A model generated the notes under the pieces. The model saw only the letters and a program-made list of their open reading frames with translations, was not told the origin of the DNA and did no database searches. A program made the position numbers and the translations under genes. 64,000 nt of DNA from Hohaiivirga grylli (GTDB lineage Bacteria; Pseudomonadota; Alphaproteobacteria; Rhizobiales; Beijerinckiaceae): positions 124,001 to 188,000 of the forward strand of contig NZ_JBBYXI010000003.1 in the NCBI RefSeq assembly GCF_039655745.1. Reading direction: 5' to 3'. Shown here in pieces: positions 1 through 8,860 of the stretch (its first letter is position 1; each line of letters starts with the position of its first letter).

Positions 1-992
1 AGCAGCATGCCAAGGGAAAGAATAACGGCTGTCGTTACCCGTCCCCCAACTTTAGAGAGGGTTCTCAAGTCAACGCCAAGACCAAGAGCTGCCATAGAAA
101 TGATCGTAAAGGCAACCGTTATGTAGGAACTATAATGCAGGAAAAATTCTGGTATCAGCCCTAAAGACCGCAAGATCATCATTGCTAAAAAGCCAATGAT
201 AAACCATGGCACCATCTTGTGGAAAGGAAGTGATACAGCCCGCGTATCGTTGCTACTGCCTTCAAATCTGGGAGCGAGCAAGGACATGGTTACAACAACA
301 GGCCCAAGCATTAGAACGCGTACCAGTTTAACCAGCGTTCCAATCTGGGTTGCAATAATTCCAACGGGCATGGTTGCAGCGAGAACCTGCGGAACAGCAT
401 AAACGGTTAAGCCTGCCAGAACCCCGTATTGGCTTTCTGTATAGCTCAAAACAGGAATAAGAAGTGGTAGGCAGAGAACAACAATGACGCCAAGAATTGC
501 GGTAAACGCAATGGATGACGCGACATCTTCGGAATCTGCTTTAATAACAGGGGCAACAGCAGCAATCGCTGAGTTGCCACAGATTGAGTTGCCGCATGCC
601 ACGAGAATAGCCATGCGTTGTGGTAGCTTTAATGCACGCCCAATCATATAGCTCGCAATAATTGCAAGGATAACGGCCAGAGCAATGCTGATGATGAGTG
701 GCAGGCCCGCTGTTGCCAGTGTTTGAAGGCTGATGGAGGCACCGAGAAGGGCCACCGCGATTTCAAGAACAGTCTTTGCGCAGAAGGACATTCCGGGGAG
801 ATATGCCTTACCTGGCTGGAATAATGTCCGTACAACCGCGCCAATCAGAATTGCGATAACCAGCGCCTCTATCCATGGTCGGCCAGTCCAATGTTCTTCT
901 GCCATTTGTGCGAGGACGGCAACACCAGATATTGCAATACATAGCAATGTGCCGGGGATGAGGTCGGTTAAGCGTTTAAGCTGCGCGGACAA
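1..992 (-). CDS. YeiH family putative sulfate exporter, 3'-truncated by window edge
   Basis: An inner-membrane protein of the YeiH/UPF0324 family, read through to the left window edge, so the C-terminus is missing (about 330 codons are visible; the family is around 340-350). I see many hydrophobic helices and the family-typical glycine/asparagine segment CGNSICGNSAIAAVAPV followed by a second conserved region LVRVLMLGPVVV. Members are annotated as putative sulfate exporters; the substrate here is inference. There is no ATG in the proper place: the reading frame is open back to a stop near 1053, and TTG at 992 (product MSAQLKRL...) preceded by GAGAG is the best start. It is divergent from the glyoxalase gene. 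Confidence 0.8.
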   Translation of the reverse strand, partial: MSAQLKRLTDLIPGTLLCIAISGVAVLAQMAEEHWTGRPWIEALVIAILIGAVVRTLFQPGKAYLPGMSFCAKTVLEIAVALLGASISLQTLATAGLPLIISIALAVILAIIASYMIGRALKLPQRMAILVACGNSICGNSAIAAVAPVIKADSEDVASSIAFTAILGVIVVLCLPLLIPVLSYTESQYGVLAGLTVYAVPQVLAATMPVGIIATQIGTLVKLVRVLMLGPVVVTMSLLAPRFEGSSNDTRAVSLPFHKMVPWFIIGFLAMMILRSLGLIPEFFLHYSSYITVAFTIISMAALGLGVDLRTLSKVGGRVTTAVILSLGML

Positions 993-1197
993 GGGTACAC
1001 TCTCGATGATTTGATAAGTTTGCGGATAGCTATGCCTGTGCCGCTTTGTCTTCTATCGTGCCGAGAGGCTAACGGAACTCATTTTCAAGTACAAGCATGT
1101 TGTCCTTCATTCCATAAAGGAATCGGGTATACCTCATCTGAATTTAATTTTAGGCAGCAGGCTTCATTGCCGCTGAACAGACTGAAATGAGGGCCTA

Positions 1198-1593
1198 ATG
1201 GCAAAGATCATTCATTCAATGATACGTGTTCTTGATGAGGCGCGCTCTGTTGATTTTTACATGCGGGCTTTTGGCCTTGCTGTTGCTGAACGTTTTGAGT
1301 TTGACGGATTTACGCTCATTTATATGTCAAACAAAGAAAGCGGTTTTGAGCTTGAGCTGACAGTTAATCACGGCCAGACTGAGCCTTATAATCTGGGTAA
1401 TGGTTATGGTCATCTTGCCTTCAGTGTAGATGATATCAATGCCGACCATGCACGGATGGAGACGGAAGGCTTTGCACCAACTGCTGTTAAGAGCCTGACA
1501 TATAATGGCAAGCCCCTGGCCAGTTTCTTTTTTGTTCAGGATCCTGACGGATATAAGATTGAAGTCTTGCAAAGAGGCGGTCGTTACCTCTGA
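1198..1593 (+). CDS. gloA: Lactoylglutathione lyase (glyoxalase I)
   Basis: Glyoxalase I converts the hemithioacetal of methylglyoxal and glutathione to S-lactoylglutathione in the cytosol. The 131-residue length is normal for bacterial GloA. It shows the vicinal-oxygen-chelate pattern: N-terminal HSMIRVLD with the first metal histidine, ELELTVNHG with a metal glutamate, GHLAFSVDD with the second histidine, and C-terminal DPDGYKIEVLQR carrying the last glutamate. It stands alone, with ung convergent downstream, and ends just before a strong hairpin. Confidence 0.93.
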   Translation: MAKIIHSMIRVLDEARSVDFYMRAFGLAVAERFEFDGFTLIYMSNKESGFELELTVNHGQTEPYNLGNGYGHLAFSVDDINADHARMETEGFAPTAVKSLTYNGKPLASFFFVQDPDGYKIEVLQRGGRYL

Positions 1594-1600
1594 GTATATG

Positions 1601-1624
1601 AAGCGCGGGTTTCCGCGCTTTTTA
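1601..1624 (+). terminator. Rho-independent terminator after gloA
   Basis: Perfect stem AAGCGCGG/CCGCGCTT with a four-base loop, followed by TTTT. It lies 8 bp after the gloA stop, and its T tract overlaps the ung stop codon on the opposite strand. Confidence 0.8.
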
Positions 1625-2344
1625 TATGGTCCAGTTGATTGGTGTCAGACCATGTTTCTGAAGCCAGTTATTGGTCTTCGTGAACGGGCGGCTTTTCCGG
1701 AAATCTCTGAGACGATTTAACGGGGAGGGGTGTCCGCTCTCAACGACAAGGTGTTTTCTGGTATCAATCAAAGAGGCTTTGGCACGAGCCGGGCCGCCCC
1801 AGAGAAGAAATACAATTGCCTCACGCTCTGATGAAAGTTTTTCGATAACCTGATCTGTTAATGCGGCCCAGCCAAGTTTCAAATGTGCACCTGCGGCTTT
1901 GGCTTCAACAGTCAGGGCGCTGTTTAGCAGCAGAACGCCTTGTTTTGCCCATGGTGTCAGATCTCCGGTACTTGGACGTTCCGGTTTTTCCTCGCCACGA
2001 AAATCGCTGCCAACCTCATCCAAGATTGTTTTCAGGGATGCCGGGATGCGGCGTGAGCCGATATAGGAAAAAGCTAACCCGTGTGCATCTCCCGGTGTTG
2101 GATAGGGGTCCTGCCCCAGAATCACAACCTTAACTTCCGAGAATGGGGTCAGTGTAAAAGCATTGAAAATGCAGGCAGGGGGAGGAAGGATTTCGGCTCC
2201 TGCTGCAGCGCGTCGATCCAGTTCTTCACAGATGCGTTGGGCTGAGCCATCTTGAAAAAAGGGAAGTTTTTTCCACTCTCCGGTAACGGGATTTTCAAGA
2301 AAGTTCTGGAGGTTATGTAAAATCGACATTGGCTTTTGGTTCAT
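1622..2344 (-). CDS. ung: Uracil-DNA glycosylase, family 1
   Basis: Removes uracil from DNA as the first step of base-excision repair. The water-activating motif GQDPYPTPGDAHGLAFS is present around residue 80, LLLNSALTV in mid-protein, LLWGGPARAK, and the DNA-intercalating HPSPLNR loop near residue 205. About 240 residues, slightly longer than E. coli Ung (229). The frame can be extended to a TTG at 2356, but ATG at 2344, preceded by CAGCAGGG, is a better start. Convergent with gloA and divergent from hemH, with a 77-bp shared promoter region. Confidence 0.93.
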   Translation of the reverse strand: MNQKPMSILHNLQNFLENPVTGEWKKLPFFQDGSAQRICEELDRRAAAGAEILPPPACIFNAFTLTPFSEVKVVILGQDPYPTPGDAHGLAFSYIGSRRIPASLKTILDEVGSDFRGEEKPERPSTGDLTPWAKQGVLLLNSALTVEAKAAGAHLKLGWAALTDQVIEKLSSEREAIVFLLWGGPARAKASLIDTRKHLVVESGHPSPLNRLRDFRKSRPFTKTNNWLQKHGLTPINWTI

Positions 2345-2421
2345 GCCCTGCTGCAATGATTTGGATATTGTTATAATTTGTTTATAAGGAAACGGGGACA
2401 GGAAACAAGCGAAGGTCTGGT

Positions 2422-3465
2422 ATGAGCAGCGAAATTATTCAGTCACAAAATCTTCTCGCTAAATCAGGTAAAGTTGGAGTTCTTCTTGTCAATCTGGGTA
2501 CACCAGAGGCAACAGACTACTGGTCAATGCGTCGTTACCTGCATGAGTTTCTCTCTGACCGTCGGGTGATTGAAACACCAAGGTGGTTATGGTGGCCGAT
2601 TCTGAACCTTATTATTCTGACTGTTCGGCCCGGACGTAAGGGTAAAGATTACGATATCGTCTGGAATAAAGAGAAAAACGAAGGGCCTTTGAAAACAATT
2701 ACGCGTTCCCAGTCTGAGAAGCTGGCAGATATGCTTAAAAAGTCACTTGGGGAGAAAGCCCAGAGTGTCGTAGTTGATTGGGCTATGCGTTATGGCAAGC
2801 CGCCAATTGAAGAACGTATTCAGGCATTGCTGGATCAAGGATGTGATCGGGTACTGCTTGTCCCGCTTTACCCGCAATATTCTGCCGCGACATCGGCAAC
2901 AGTCTGTGATCATGCTTTCCGGGCTTTGATGAAAATGCGCTGGCAACCAACTGTTCGTGTTGCTCATCCCTATTACAATGATCCCGTTTATATTGACGCG
3001 CTTGTCAGTGCGATGAAAAAGGATTTGGCTAAGCTAACCTTTGAACCAGAAAAGATTCTGGTGTCATTCCATGGTGTTCCTGAATCCTATATCGTCAAAG
3101 GCGATCCATACTACGAGCAATGCCGTGTGACATGGCAGATGATGCGCGAGAAAATGGGGTGGCCGGAAGATCGTTTCATGATGAGTTTCCAATCCCGTTT
3201 TGGCACCGAGGAATGGGTTAAGCCTTATACGGATGAGACGATTAAAGGTTTTGCTGCCAGTGGCGTAAAGAGCATGGCTATTGTTGCACCCGGCTTTACA
3301 GCAGATTGCCTGGAAACTCTGGAAGAGCTCGATGGCGAGAACAGACACTACTTTGAAGAAGGTGGTGGCGAGAATTACGCTTTTCTTCCATGTCTGAATG
3401 ACAGGGACGAAGGCATGAATGTTATTGAGACGGTTGTCATGCGTGAGCTGCAGGGATGGCTTTGA
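2422..3465 (+). CDS. hemH: Ferrochelatase
   Basis: Inserts Fe(II) into protoporphyrin IX, the last step of protoheme synthesis; cytosolic or membrane-associated. 347 residues. Visible family signatures are GVLLVNLGTPEAT near the N-terminus, PLYPQYSAAT in the middle, the metal-binding histidine in SFHGVPESY near residue 217, and APGFTADCLETLEEL with the catalytic glutamate near 297. ATG at 2422 follows GAAGG. Monocistronic; the next gene starts 111 bp downstream. Confidence 0.95.
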   Translation: MSSEIIQSQNLLAKSGKVGVLLVNLGTPEATDYWSMRRYLHEFLSDRRVIETPRWLWWPILNLIILTVRPGRKGKDYDIVWNKEKNEGPLKTITRSQSEKLADMLKKSLGEKAQSVVVDWAMRYGKPPIEERIQALLDQGCDRVLLVPLYPQYSAATSATVCDHAFRALMKMRWQPTVRVAHPYYNDPVYIDALVSAMKKDLAKLTFEPEKILVSFHGVPESYIVKGDPYYEQCRVTWQMMREKMGWPEDRFMMSFQSRFGTEEWVKPYTDETIKGFAASGVKSMAIVAPGFTADCLETLEELDGENRHYFEEGGGENYAFLPCLNDRDEGMNVIETVVMRELQGWL

Positions 3466-3576
3466 CAGGCTGATTAAGCTTCGCCTGCTAAAGAGCAAAG
3501 AGAATACTGAGTTGCCAGTTTAACAACTCACACAACGTACTGAATTGTAAATTTATCAGTTTAAGGGTTGGAAGAA

Positions 3577-4566
3577 ATGTACCTATCTGATTTTAATTTG
3601 AGCGGCTTTGATATCTTCGTTATCGTTGTCGTTCTGTTTATTATTTTAACGCTTGCATGGGGTGTCCGTTCGGTTCCTCAGGGCTATGCTTATACGGTTG
3701 AGCGTTTTGGCCGTTATTCTCGCACACTTGGTCCGGGCCTTGGTCTGATCGTTCCCTACATTGAAAAGATTGGCCAGCGTGTGAACGTCATGGAGCAGGT
3801 GCTCGACGTTCCAAGTCAGGAAGCTTTTACGAAGGATAACGCTGGTGTCACGATTGATGCTGCCGCGTTTTTCCAGATTCTCCAGCCTGCACGTGCGGTC
3901 TATGAGGTTTCAAACCTTTATCAGGCACTCCTTGTGCTCTCCATGACCAATATTCGTACTGTTGTTGGTTCAATGGATCTGGATCAGCTTCTCTCTCACC
4001 GTGATGAAATTAATGATCGCCTGCTCAAGGTTGTTGATTCTGCAGCAGAACCCTGGGGCGTTAAAGTTACCCGTGTCGAGATTAAGGATATTATTCCGCC
4101 TGCCGATCTTGCCGGTGCTATGGCACGACAGATGAAAGCTGAACGAGAGAAGCGTGCTGCCATTCTTGAAGCAGAAGGTTTGCGTCAGGCTGCTATCCTT
4201 GAGGCAGAAGGTGAAAAACAGGCCCAGATCCTTGCCGCAGAAGGTCGTCGTGAAGCCGCATTTCGTGATGCTGAAGGTCGTGAACGTCAGGCTCAGGCTG
4301 AAGCAGCTGCGACTTCGATGGTCTCCAACGCTATTTCTGAAGGCAATATGGCAGCTGCCAACTTCCTTGTTGCAGAAAAGTACATTGGGGCTCTGCAGGG
4401 TATGGTATCCGCTCCAAATCAGAAGGTCATCATTGTGCCGATTGAAGCTGCGGGCCTTGCAGGTGCACTTGGTGGTATTGCCGAAATTTCAAAGAGTGTT
4501 TTCGGTTCGGATGCGTCTGGGACCAATTCTAAGGGCTCTCGTGTTCCACCAATCAGCAAATCCTGA
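3577..4566 (+). CDS. SPFH/Band 7 (stomatin/QmcA-like) membrane protein
   Basis: A membrane-anchored stomatin-family protein: one N-terminal transmembrane helix (about residues 7-28), then a prohibitin-homology domain (about 30-200) with the typical RSVPQGYAYTVERFGRY start, then an alanine/glutamate-rich coiled coil built on repeats of the type AAILEAEG (about 190-250). Such proteins form large membrane-domain assemblies and usually pair with an NfeD protein, which follows 10 bp downstream, so the two form an operon. A TTG nine bases upstream is possible; ATG at 3577 with AAGGG/GGAAG upstream is preferred. QmcA-like naming is by similarity only. Confidence 0.9.
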   Translation: MYLSDFNLSGFDIFVIVVVLFIILTLAWGVRSVPQGYAYTVERFGRYSRTLGPGLGLIVPYIEKIGQRVNVMEQVLDVPSQEAFTKDNAGVTIDAAAFFQILQPARAVYEVSNLYQALLVLSMTNIRTVVGSMDLDQLLSHRDEINDRLLKVVDSAAEPWGVKVTRVEIKDIIPPADLAGAMARQMKAEREKRAAILEAEGLRQAAILEAEGEKQAQILAAEGRREAAFRDAEGRERQAQAEAAATSMVSNAISEGNMAAANFLVAEKYIGALQGMVSAPNQKVIIVPIEAAGLAGALGGIAEISKSVFGSDASGTNSKGSRVPPISKS

Positions 4567-4576
4567 GGTTCGCTAA

Positions 4577-5026
4577 ATGATTGCTAATCTTCTTGAAAGT
4601 CTTGGACCATGGAGCTGGGTTGTCGGTGGTGTTCTGCTGATATTACTTGAGCTCATGATACCGGGCGTCTTTATGGTCTGGCTTGGTTTAGCAGCTGTTG
4701 CGACAGGTGTGCTGGATTTCGCTCTGGATATGTCCTGGCAATTTTCAGCTCTGGTATTCTGTGTGCTTTCTGCAGTTTTTGTCGTTCTTGGGCGTATCGT
4801 TTTCCAGAGGAATGAGCCTAAAGACAGTGACGTCGGACTGTTAAACCATCGTGCCCGTCAGTTGATTGGCAATACATATATTCTTGACGAACCCATCATT
4901 AATGGTACAGGCCGGGTTAAGGTTGGGGATTCATCCTGGCTTATATCCGGACCTGACCTTCCCTCAGGGAGTAAGGTTCGGGTTATCCGAACAGATGGTT
5001 CAAGACTATTCGTCGAAGAAGCATAA
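4577..5026 (+). CDS. NfeD family membrane protein (short form)
   Basis: 149 residues: two or three hydrophobic helices in the first 80 residues (LLILLELMIPGVFMVWLGL) followed by a soluble OB-fold NfeDC domain (about 85-148) with GTGRVKVGDSSWL. This is the short type lacking the serine-protease domain, similar to E. coli YbbK/QmcA's partner YbbL-region proteins. It is expected to act with the SPFH protein encoded immediately upstream (10-bp gap); the exact role is unknown. A strong terminator follows. Confidence 0.88.
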   Translation: MIANLLESLGPWSWVVGGVLLILLELMIPGVFMVWLGLAAVATGVLDFALDMSWQFSALVFCVLSAVFVVLGRIVFQRNEPKDSDVGLLNHRARQLIGNTYILDEPIINGTGRVKVGDSSWLISGPDLPSGSKVRVIRTDGSRLFVEEA

Positions 5027-5031
5027 GAGAG

Positions 5032-5056
5032 AAGGCCGGATTTTCCGGCCTTTTTG
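5032..5056 (+). terminator. Terminator of the SPFH-nfeD operon
   Basis: Stem AAGGCCGGA / (T)CCGGCCTT with a TTTT loop, followed by TTTTTG, 6 bp after the NfeD stop. Confidence 0.85.
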
Positions 5057-5060
5057 TTTG

Positions 5061-5384
5061 TTAGTTTTTCCAGCCAATCAGTATAACCAGAACACCAATC
5101 AGGATAATGATAGCGCCAAGCCAATCATATTGAGACAGCTTGATACCCTCAATAAAGCGAAGCCAGATGAGGGCTGTTGCGATGTATATGCCGCCATAGG
5201 CTGCGTACACCCGCCCGCTTGCTTCCGGGTGAAGTGTAAGAAACCATGCAAATAACATTAAGCTGGCTGCTGCCGGTATGAGAAGCCAGACAGGGGCACC
5301 TTTTCGCAGCCAGAGATAGGGCAGAAAGCAGCCGATAATCTCGCATAGAGCTGTTACTATAAATAAGCCTGTAATTTTAAACAT
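5061..5384 (-). CDS. YnfA/UPF0060 family small inner-membrane protein
   Basis: 107 residues with four hydrophobic helices, matching the UPF0060/YnfA family: EIIGCFLPYLWLRKG near the N-terminus, GRVYAAYGGIYIATALIWLR in the middle and a final LGAIIILIGVLVILIGW helix. The family resembles small multidrug resistance transporters, but the substrate is not established. Its 3' end faces the nfeD terminator; galU lies downstream of its own promoter side on the same strand, without operon spacing. Confidence 0.88.
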   Translation of the reverse strand: MFKITGLFIVTALCEIIGCFLPYLWLRKGAPVWLLIPAAASLMLFAWFLTLHPEASGRVYAAYGGIYIATALIWLRFIEGIKLSQYDWLGAIIILIGVLVILIGWKN

Positions 5385-5411
5385 TGGCAGTCTTTAGCAC
5401 ATACTCGTCTT

Positions 5412-5447
5412 GAGAATAAATAAAGGCGCAGGATGGAACTGCGCCTC
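5412..5447 (-). terminator. Terminator after galU
   Basis: On the minus strand, AGGCGCAG / CTGCGCCT with a 7-base loop is followed by TTTATTTATT, 27 bp beyond the galU stop. Confidence 0.75.
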
Positions 5448-5473
5448 TATGAATAATCATCAAAAACGGCTAC

Positions 5474-6343
5474 TTATTTTTTGTTGAGCAAGGCCTGCAA
5501 ATCTTTTCTCAGATCCGGGCCAATATCTTCGCGCTCAAGACCGTAAGCGATGTTCGCCAGAAGGTATCCAAGTTTGGAACCGGTGTCATAAGTAATGCCA
5601 TCATAAATCATTCCGTAGAATTCCTGCTGTTCGCAGAGCTTTTTCATGGCATCTGTCAGCTGGATTTCCCCACCGGCTCCCTTTTCCTGACGGGAAAGGA
5701 TGTCAAGGATTTCTGGCTGAAGGATATAACGACCTGAAATGATGTAGTTTGACGGAGCTGTTCCTGGAGCTGGTTTTTCAACCATGCCTGTGATTTCAAA
5801 CGTTTTACCGTGCTCTGCACCGACAGCGACAACACCATACTGTGAGGTGTGATCAGGGGCGACTTCTTCAACCGCAATGATGTTGCCACCGTGCTTGTCA
5901 TAGGCTTCAAGCATTTGTGTCATGGAATCTTTGCTCAGCATATCCGGCAGGAGAACGGCAAAAGGTTCATTGCCAATCCATTCACGGGCGCACCAGATCG
6001 CATGGCCAAGGCCAAGAGGTTCCTGCTGGCGCGTAAAACTGGTTGACCCGGCATTTGGCAAGTCCCGCATCAAAGCTTCATACTCTTTGATTTTGCCGCG
6101 CTCACGTAATGTATGCTGAAGCTCATAAGAAATATCAAAATGATCTTCAATAACGGCCTTGTTTCGACCCGTGACGAAAATGAAATGCTCAATACCAGCA
6201 GCTCTTGCTTCGTCGACAACGTGTTGAACCACAGGGCGGTCGACAACAGTCAACATCTCTTTTGGCATAGCTTTCGTTGCGGGTAGAAAACGAGTTCCGA
6301 GACCGGCAACAGGGAGAACAGCTTTACGAATACGTTGTTTCAT
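5474..6343 (-). CDS. galU: UTP-glucose-1-phosphate uridylyltransferase
   Basis: Makes UDP-glucose from UTP and glucose-1-phosphate for envelope polysaccharide and trehalose/galactose pathways. 289 residues, normal for GalU. The nucleotide-binding signature AVLPVAGLGTRFLPATKAMPKEML opens the protein (residues 8 onward); later conserved parts are FVTGRNKAVIEDHFD, PLGLGHA, VLLPDM and GEIQLTDAM. galE is transcribed divergently 132 bp away, so this intergenic region probably carries promoters for both UDP-sugar genes. Confidence 0.94.
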   Translation of the reverse strand: MKQRIRKAVLPVAGLGTRFLPATKAMPKEMLTVVDRPVVQHVVDEARAAGIEHFIFVTGRNKAVIEDHFDISYELQHTLRERGKIKEYEALMRDLPNAGSTSFTRQQEPLGLGHAIWCAREWIGNEPFAVLLPDMLSKDSMTQMLEAYDKHGGNIIAVEEVAPDHTSQYGVVAVGAEHGKTFEITGMVEKPAPGTAPSNYIISGRYILQPEILDILSRQEKGAGGEIQLTDAMKKLCEQQEFYGMIYDGITYDTGSKLGYLLANIAYGLEREDIGPDLRKDLQALLNKK

Positions 6344-6475
6344 CTGGGTAAAACCACCATAGGAGTTGCACGAGCGTTTTCTTGCCCGTAATTAGGCTAG
6401 TGATACACTTTAAAAATGAACGAGACATGAAGCTACGCTCCTACAACCATTGGGGTCAAGGAAGGGTTAATAAAC

Positions 6476-7462
6476 ATGACGGTTCTTGTCACTGGCGGTG
6501 CGGGATATATTGGCAGTCATACAGCACTGGCTTTGCTGGATGCTGGAGAAAAAGTTGTTGTTCTGGATGATCTGTCCACGGGCTTTGATTTCATGATTCC
6601 TGAACAGGCCACCTTTGTTAAAGGGGATATTGGTGATCAGGATTGTGTTGAGACAATCATTAAGCAGTACGGTATTACAGCCGTCATCCATTTTGCTTCA
6701 AAGATTGTTGTCTCAGAATCCGTCAGCCAGCCTCTTGAGTATTATGAGACGAATACATCCAAGAGCCGTAATCTGATTGAAACTGTAACCCGCTGTGATG
6801 TGAAGCACTTTATCTTCTCATCAACGGCAGCCGTGTATGGCGAGCCTGAAAAAACACCTATTCGCGAAGATGTTTATCTTTCACCCATTAATCCATATGG
6901 CCGATCAAAACTGATGGTTGAGTGGATGCTGGCTGATGCGGCTAAGGTTAGCGGGCTAGGTACAGTTGTTCTACGTTATTTTAACGTCGCAGGTGCTGAT
7001 CCGGCCGGGCGGAGTGGTGAGACAACGCTTCCGGCAACCCATCTTGTGAAACTGGCTGCTCGCGCTGCTCTTGGTAAGCGTGATGGCCTTTCTGTCTTCG
7101 GTACTGATTATGCGACGCCTGATGGTTCATGCGTGCGTGATTATGTTCATGTCAGTGATCTGGCAGCAGCTCATGTCGCCGCTCTTAATCACTTGCGCAC
7201 GGGTGGCGAAAACCTGACATTGAACTGTGGTTATGGTCACGGATTTTCGGTGCTTGAAGTCATTGAAATTGTGAAGCGTATTTCTGGAAATGACTTCCCG
7301 GTAAAACATGAAGAGCGCCGCCCCGGAGACCCGGCAGCGCTTGTTGCAGATGGGAGTAAAATCCAGACCCTTTTGGGCTGGGAACCTCAATATGATGATC
7401 TCGAGGCAATGGCGAATCACGCATTGGCATGGGAGAAGAAGCTGGTCGCGCGTGGGCTGTAG
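6476..7462 (+). CDS. galE: UDP-glucose 4-epimerase
   Basis: Interconverts UDP-glucose and UDP-galactose using bound NAD. 328 residues of the extended short-chain dehydrogenase family: N-terminal GGAGYIGSH Rossmann motif, FSSTAAVYG with the catalytic serine/threonine region, INPYGRSK containing the YxxxK pair near residues 141-145, and FNVAGADP. ATG at 6476 follows GGTCAAGGAAGGG. Together with the divergent galU it feeds surface-glycan synthesis. I see no clear terminator after it. Confidence 0.94.
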   Translation: MTVLVTGGAGYIGSHTALALLDAGEKVVVLDDLSTGFDFMIPEQATFVKGDIGDQDCVETIIKQYGITAVIHFASKIVVSESVSQPLEYYETNTSKSRNLIETVTRCDVKHFIFSSTAAVYGEPEKTPIREDVYLSPINPYGRSKLMVEWMLADAAKVSGLGTVVLRYFNVAGADPAGRSGETTLPATHLVKLAARAALGKRDGLSVFGTDYATPDGSCVRDYVHVSDLAAAHVAALNHLRTGGENLTLNCGYGHGFSVLEVIEIVKRISGNDFPVKHEERRPGDPAALVADGSKIQTLLGWEPQYDDLEAMANHALAWEKKLVARGL

Positions 7463-7579
7463 TCACGAAAATTTTATAGCTGTGTCACCAGCATTATCTC
7501 ATATAATGTTTAGGTTTTAACCTTTCATTAAGCATAATGTTGTCGGTTAGGTTCAACTGTATGAAAGTTGGAGAAACCT

Positions 7580-8791
7580 ATGACCACACGAGACAGCCAG
7601 TCGAGACGCGCATTTGTTGCAGCTCTTCTTGCATCAGGAGCTGCTGCAGCAGCAACTCCTTTGTCTGCACTGGCTAACCAGAGTGGTTTTGATCGGTTTC
7701 TTGCCAGTCTCTGGAATGAGGCACGTACTCAGGGAATATCCCGCAAAACCTTTGAAATGGCTTTTGCGGGTGTTGGGCCAAGCGATAAAATAATTGCTCA
7801 TACGAAAAAGCAGTCAGAGTTCGTTCGTCCCATATGGGAATATATTGATGGTGCTGTTGGCAAGGCAAGGGTCAACCGTGGAGTCGATATGGCAGGTAAA
7901 TGGGCACAGACCATTGCGCGTGTTGAAAAGAACTATGGCGTTCCCCGAACCGTTATTCTGGGGGTCTGGGGTATGGAGAGCAACTTTGGCAGCTATACTG
8001 GCAAGACCTATGTCATACAGGCTTTGGCAAGTCTTGCTTATGTCGGTTACCGAGGTGATTTCTTCCGTAAAGAACTGATTTCAGCATTACGTATTCTGCA
8101 GGAAGATCATATCTCCCGTGATATGATGCTTGGTTCTTGGGCTGGTGCCATGGGGCAGACTCAGTTTATGCCCTCAAGCTTCGAGAAATATGCGGTAGAT
8201 GGTAATGGGGATGGTATTCGCAATATCTGGACATCTGTGCCCGATGCCCTCGCATCAACGGCTAATTACCTCCATATGCACGGCTGGGACCCGCGACTGC
8301 CCTGGGGCTTTGAAGTGGTTATTCCAGAAGGTACATATCTGCGCAGTCATCGGCACGATTTTGCAACCTGGCAGAAGCTGGGTGTTCGTCGGGCTGATGG
8401 TGGAAAGATGCCCCGTTCCGGTGAAGCGCAGCTTCTGGTGCTGACCGGGATGAATGGCCCCTTATTTCTGGTGACTGATAATTTTGAGGTTATCCGGGCC
8501 TATAACTCATCCGATGCTTATGCTCTTGGGGTCAGCCTCTTGGGAGATACGATTTATGGTGGTGGACGTCTCAGGACACCATGGCCTCGGAATGCGCCAC
8601 GTTTAAGTGCTGCGGAACGGAAAGAAGTACAGCAGCTCCTTCGGCGTAAGGGGTTCTATGCCGGTGAAACAGATGGGAACCACGGAGCCAAAACCCGGGA
8701 GGCTATTCGTGCTTTCCAGATTAAATATAACTTGCCAGTCGATGGTTATGCTGACCACCAGTTGCTTGCCTATATGCGTAAGGTAAGGTGA
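7580..8791 (+). CDS. Lytic murein transglycosylase (MltB-type, SLT_2) with C-terminal peptidoglycan-binding domain
   Basis: Cleaves the glycan strand of peptidoglycan with formation of 1,6-anhydro-MurNAc ends. The 403-residue protein begins with a twin-arginine-type leader (SRRAFVA at residues 8-14, then an alanine-rich hydrophobic stretch ending PLSALA), so it is probably exported folded through Tat. The catalytic domain carries GVWGMESNFG with the catalytic glutamate at residue 133 and AMGQTQFMPSSF. A PG_binding_1 domain with GAKTREAIRAFQ occupies the last 60 residues. A TTG at 7568 is in frame, but ATG at 7580 has GGAGAAA upstream. Confidence 0.9.
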   Translation: MTTRDSQSRRAFVAALLASGAAAAATPLSALANQSGFDRFLASLWNEARTQGISRKTFEMAFAGVGPSDKIIAHTKKQSEFVRPIWEYIDGAVGKARVNRGVDMAGKWAQTIARVEKNYGVPRTVILGVWGMESNFGSYTGKTYVIQALASLAYVGYRGDFFRKELISALRILQEDHISRDMMLGSWAGAMGQTQFMPSSFEKYAVDGNGDGIRNIWTSVPDALASTANYLHMHGWDPRLPWGFEVVIPEGTYLRSHRHDFATWQKLGVRRADGGKMPRSGEAQLLVLTGMNGPLFLVTDNFEVIRAYNSSDAYALGVSLLGDTIYGGGRLRTPWPRNAPRLSAAERKEVQQLLRRKGFYAGETDGNHGAKTREAIRAFQIKYNLPVDGYADHQLLAYMRKVR

Positions 8792-8860
8792 CGCATCATA
8801 AAAGAGCATTCTCCTGATGCGGATATGCCCTAAATCTGAATCGTAAGATGACTGTTCGGA

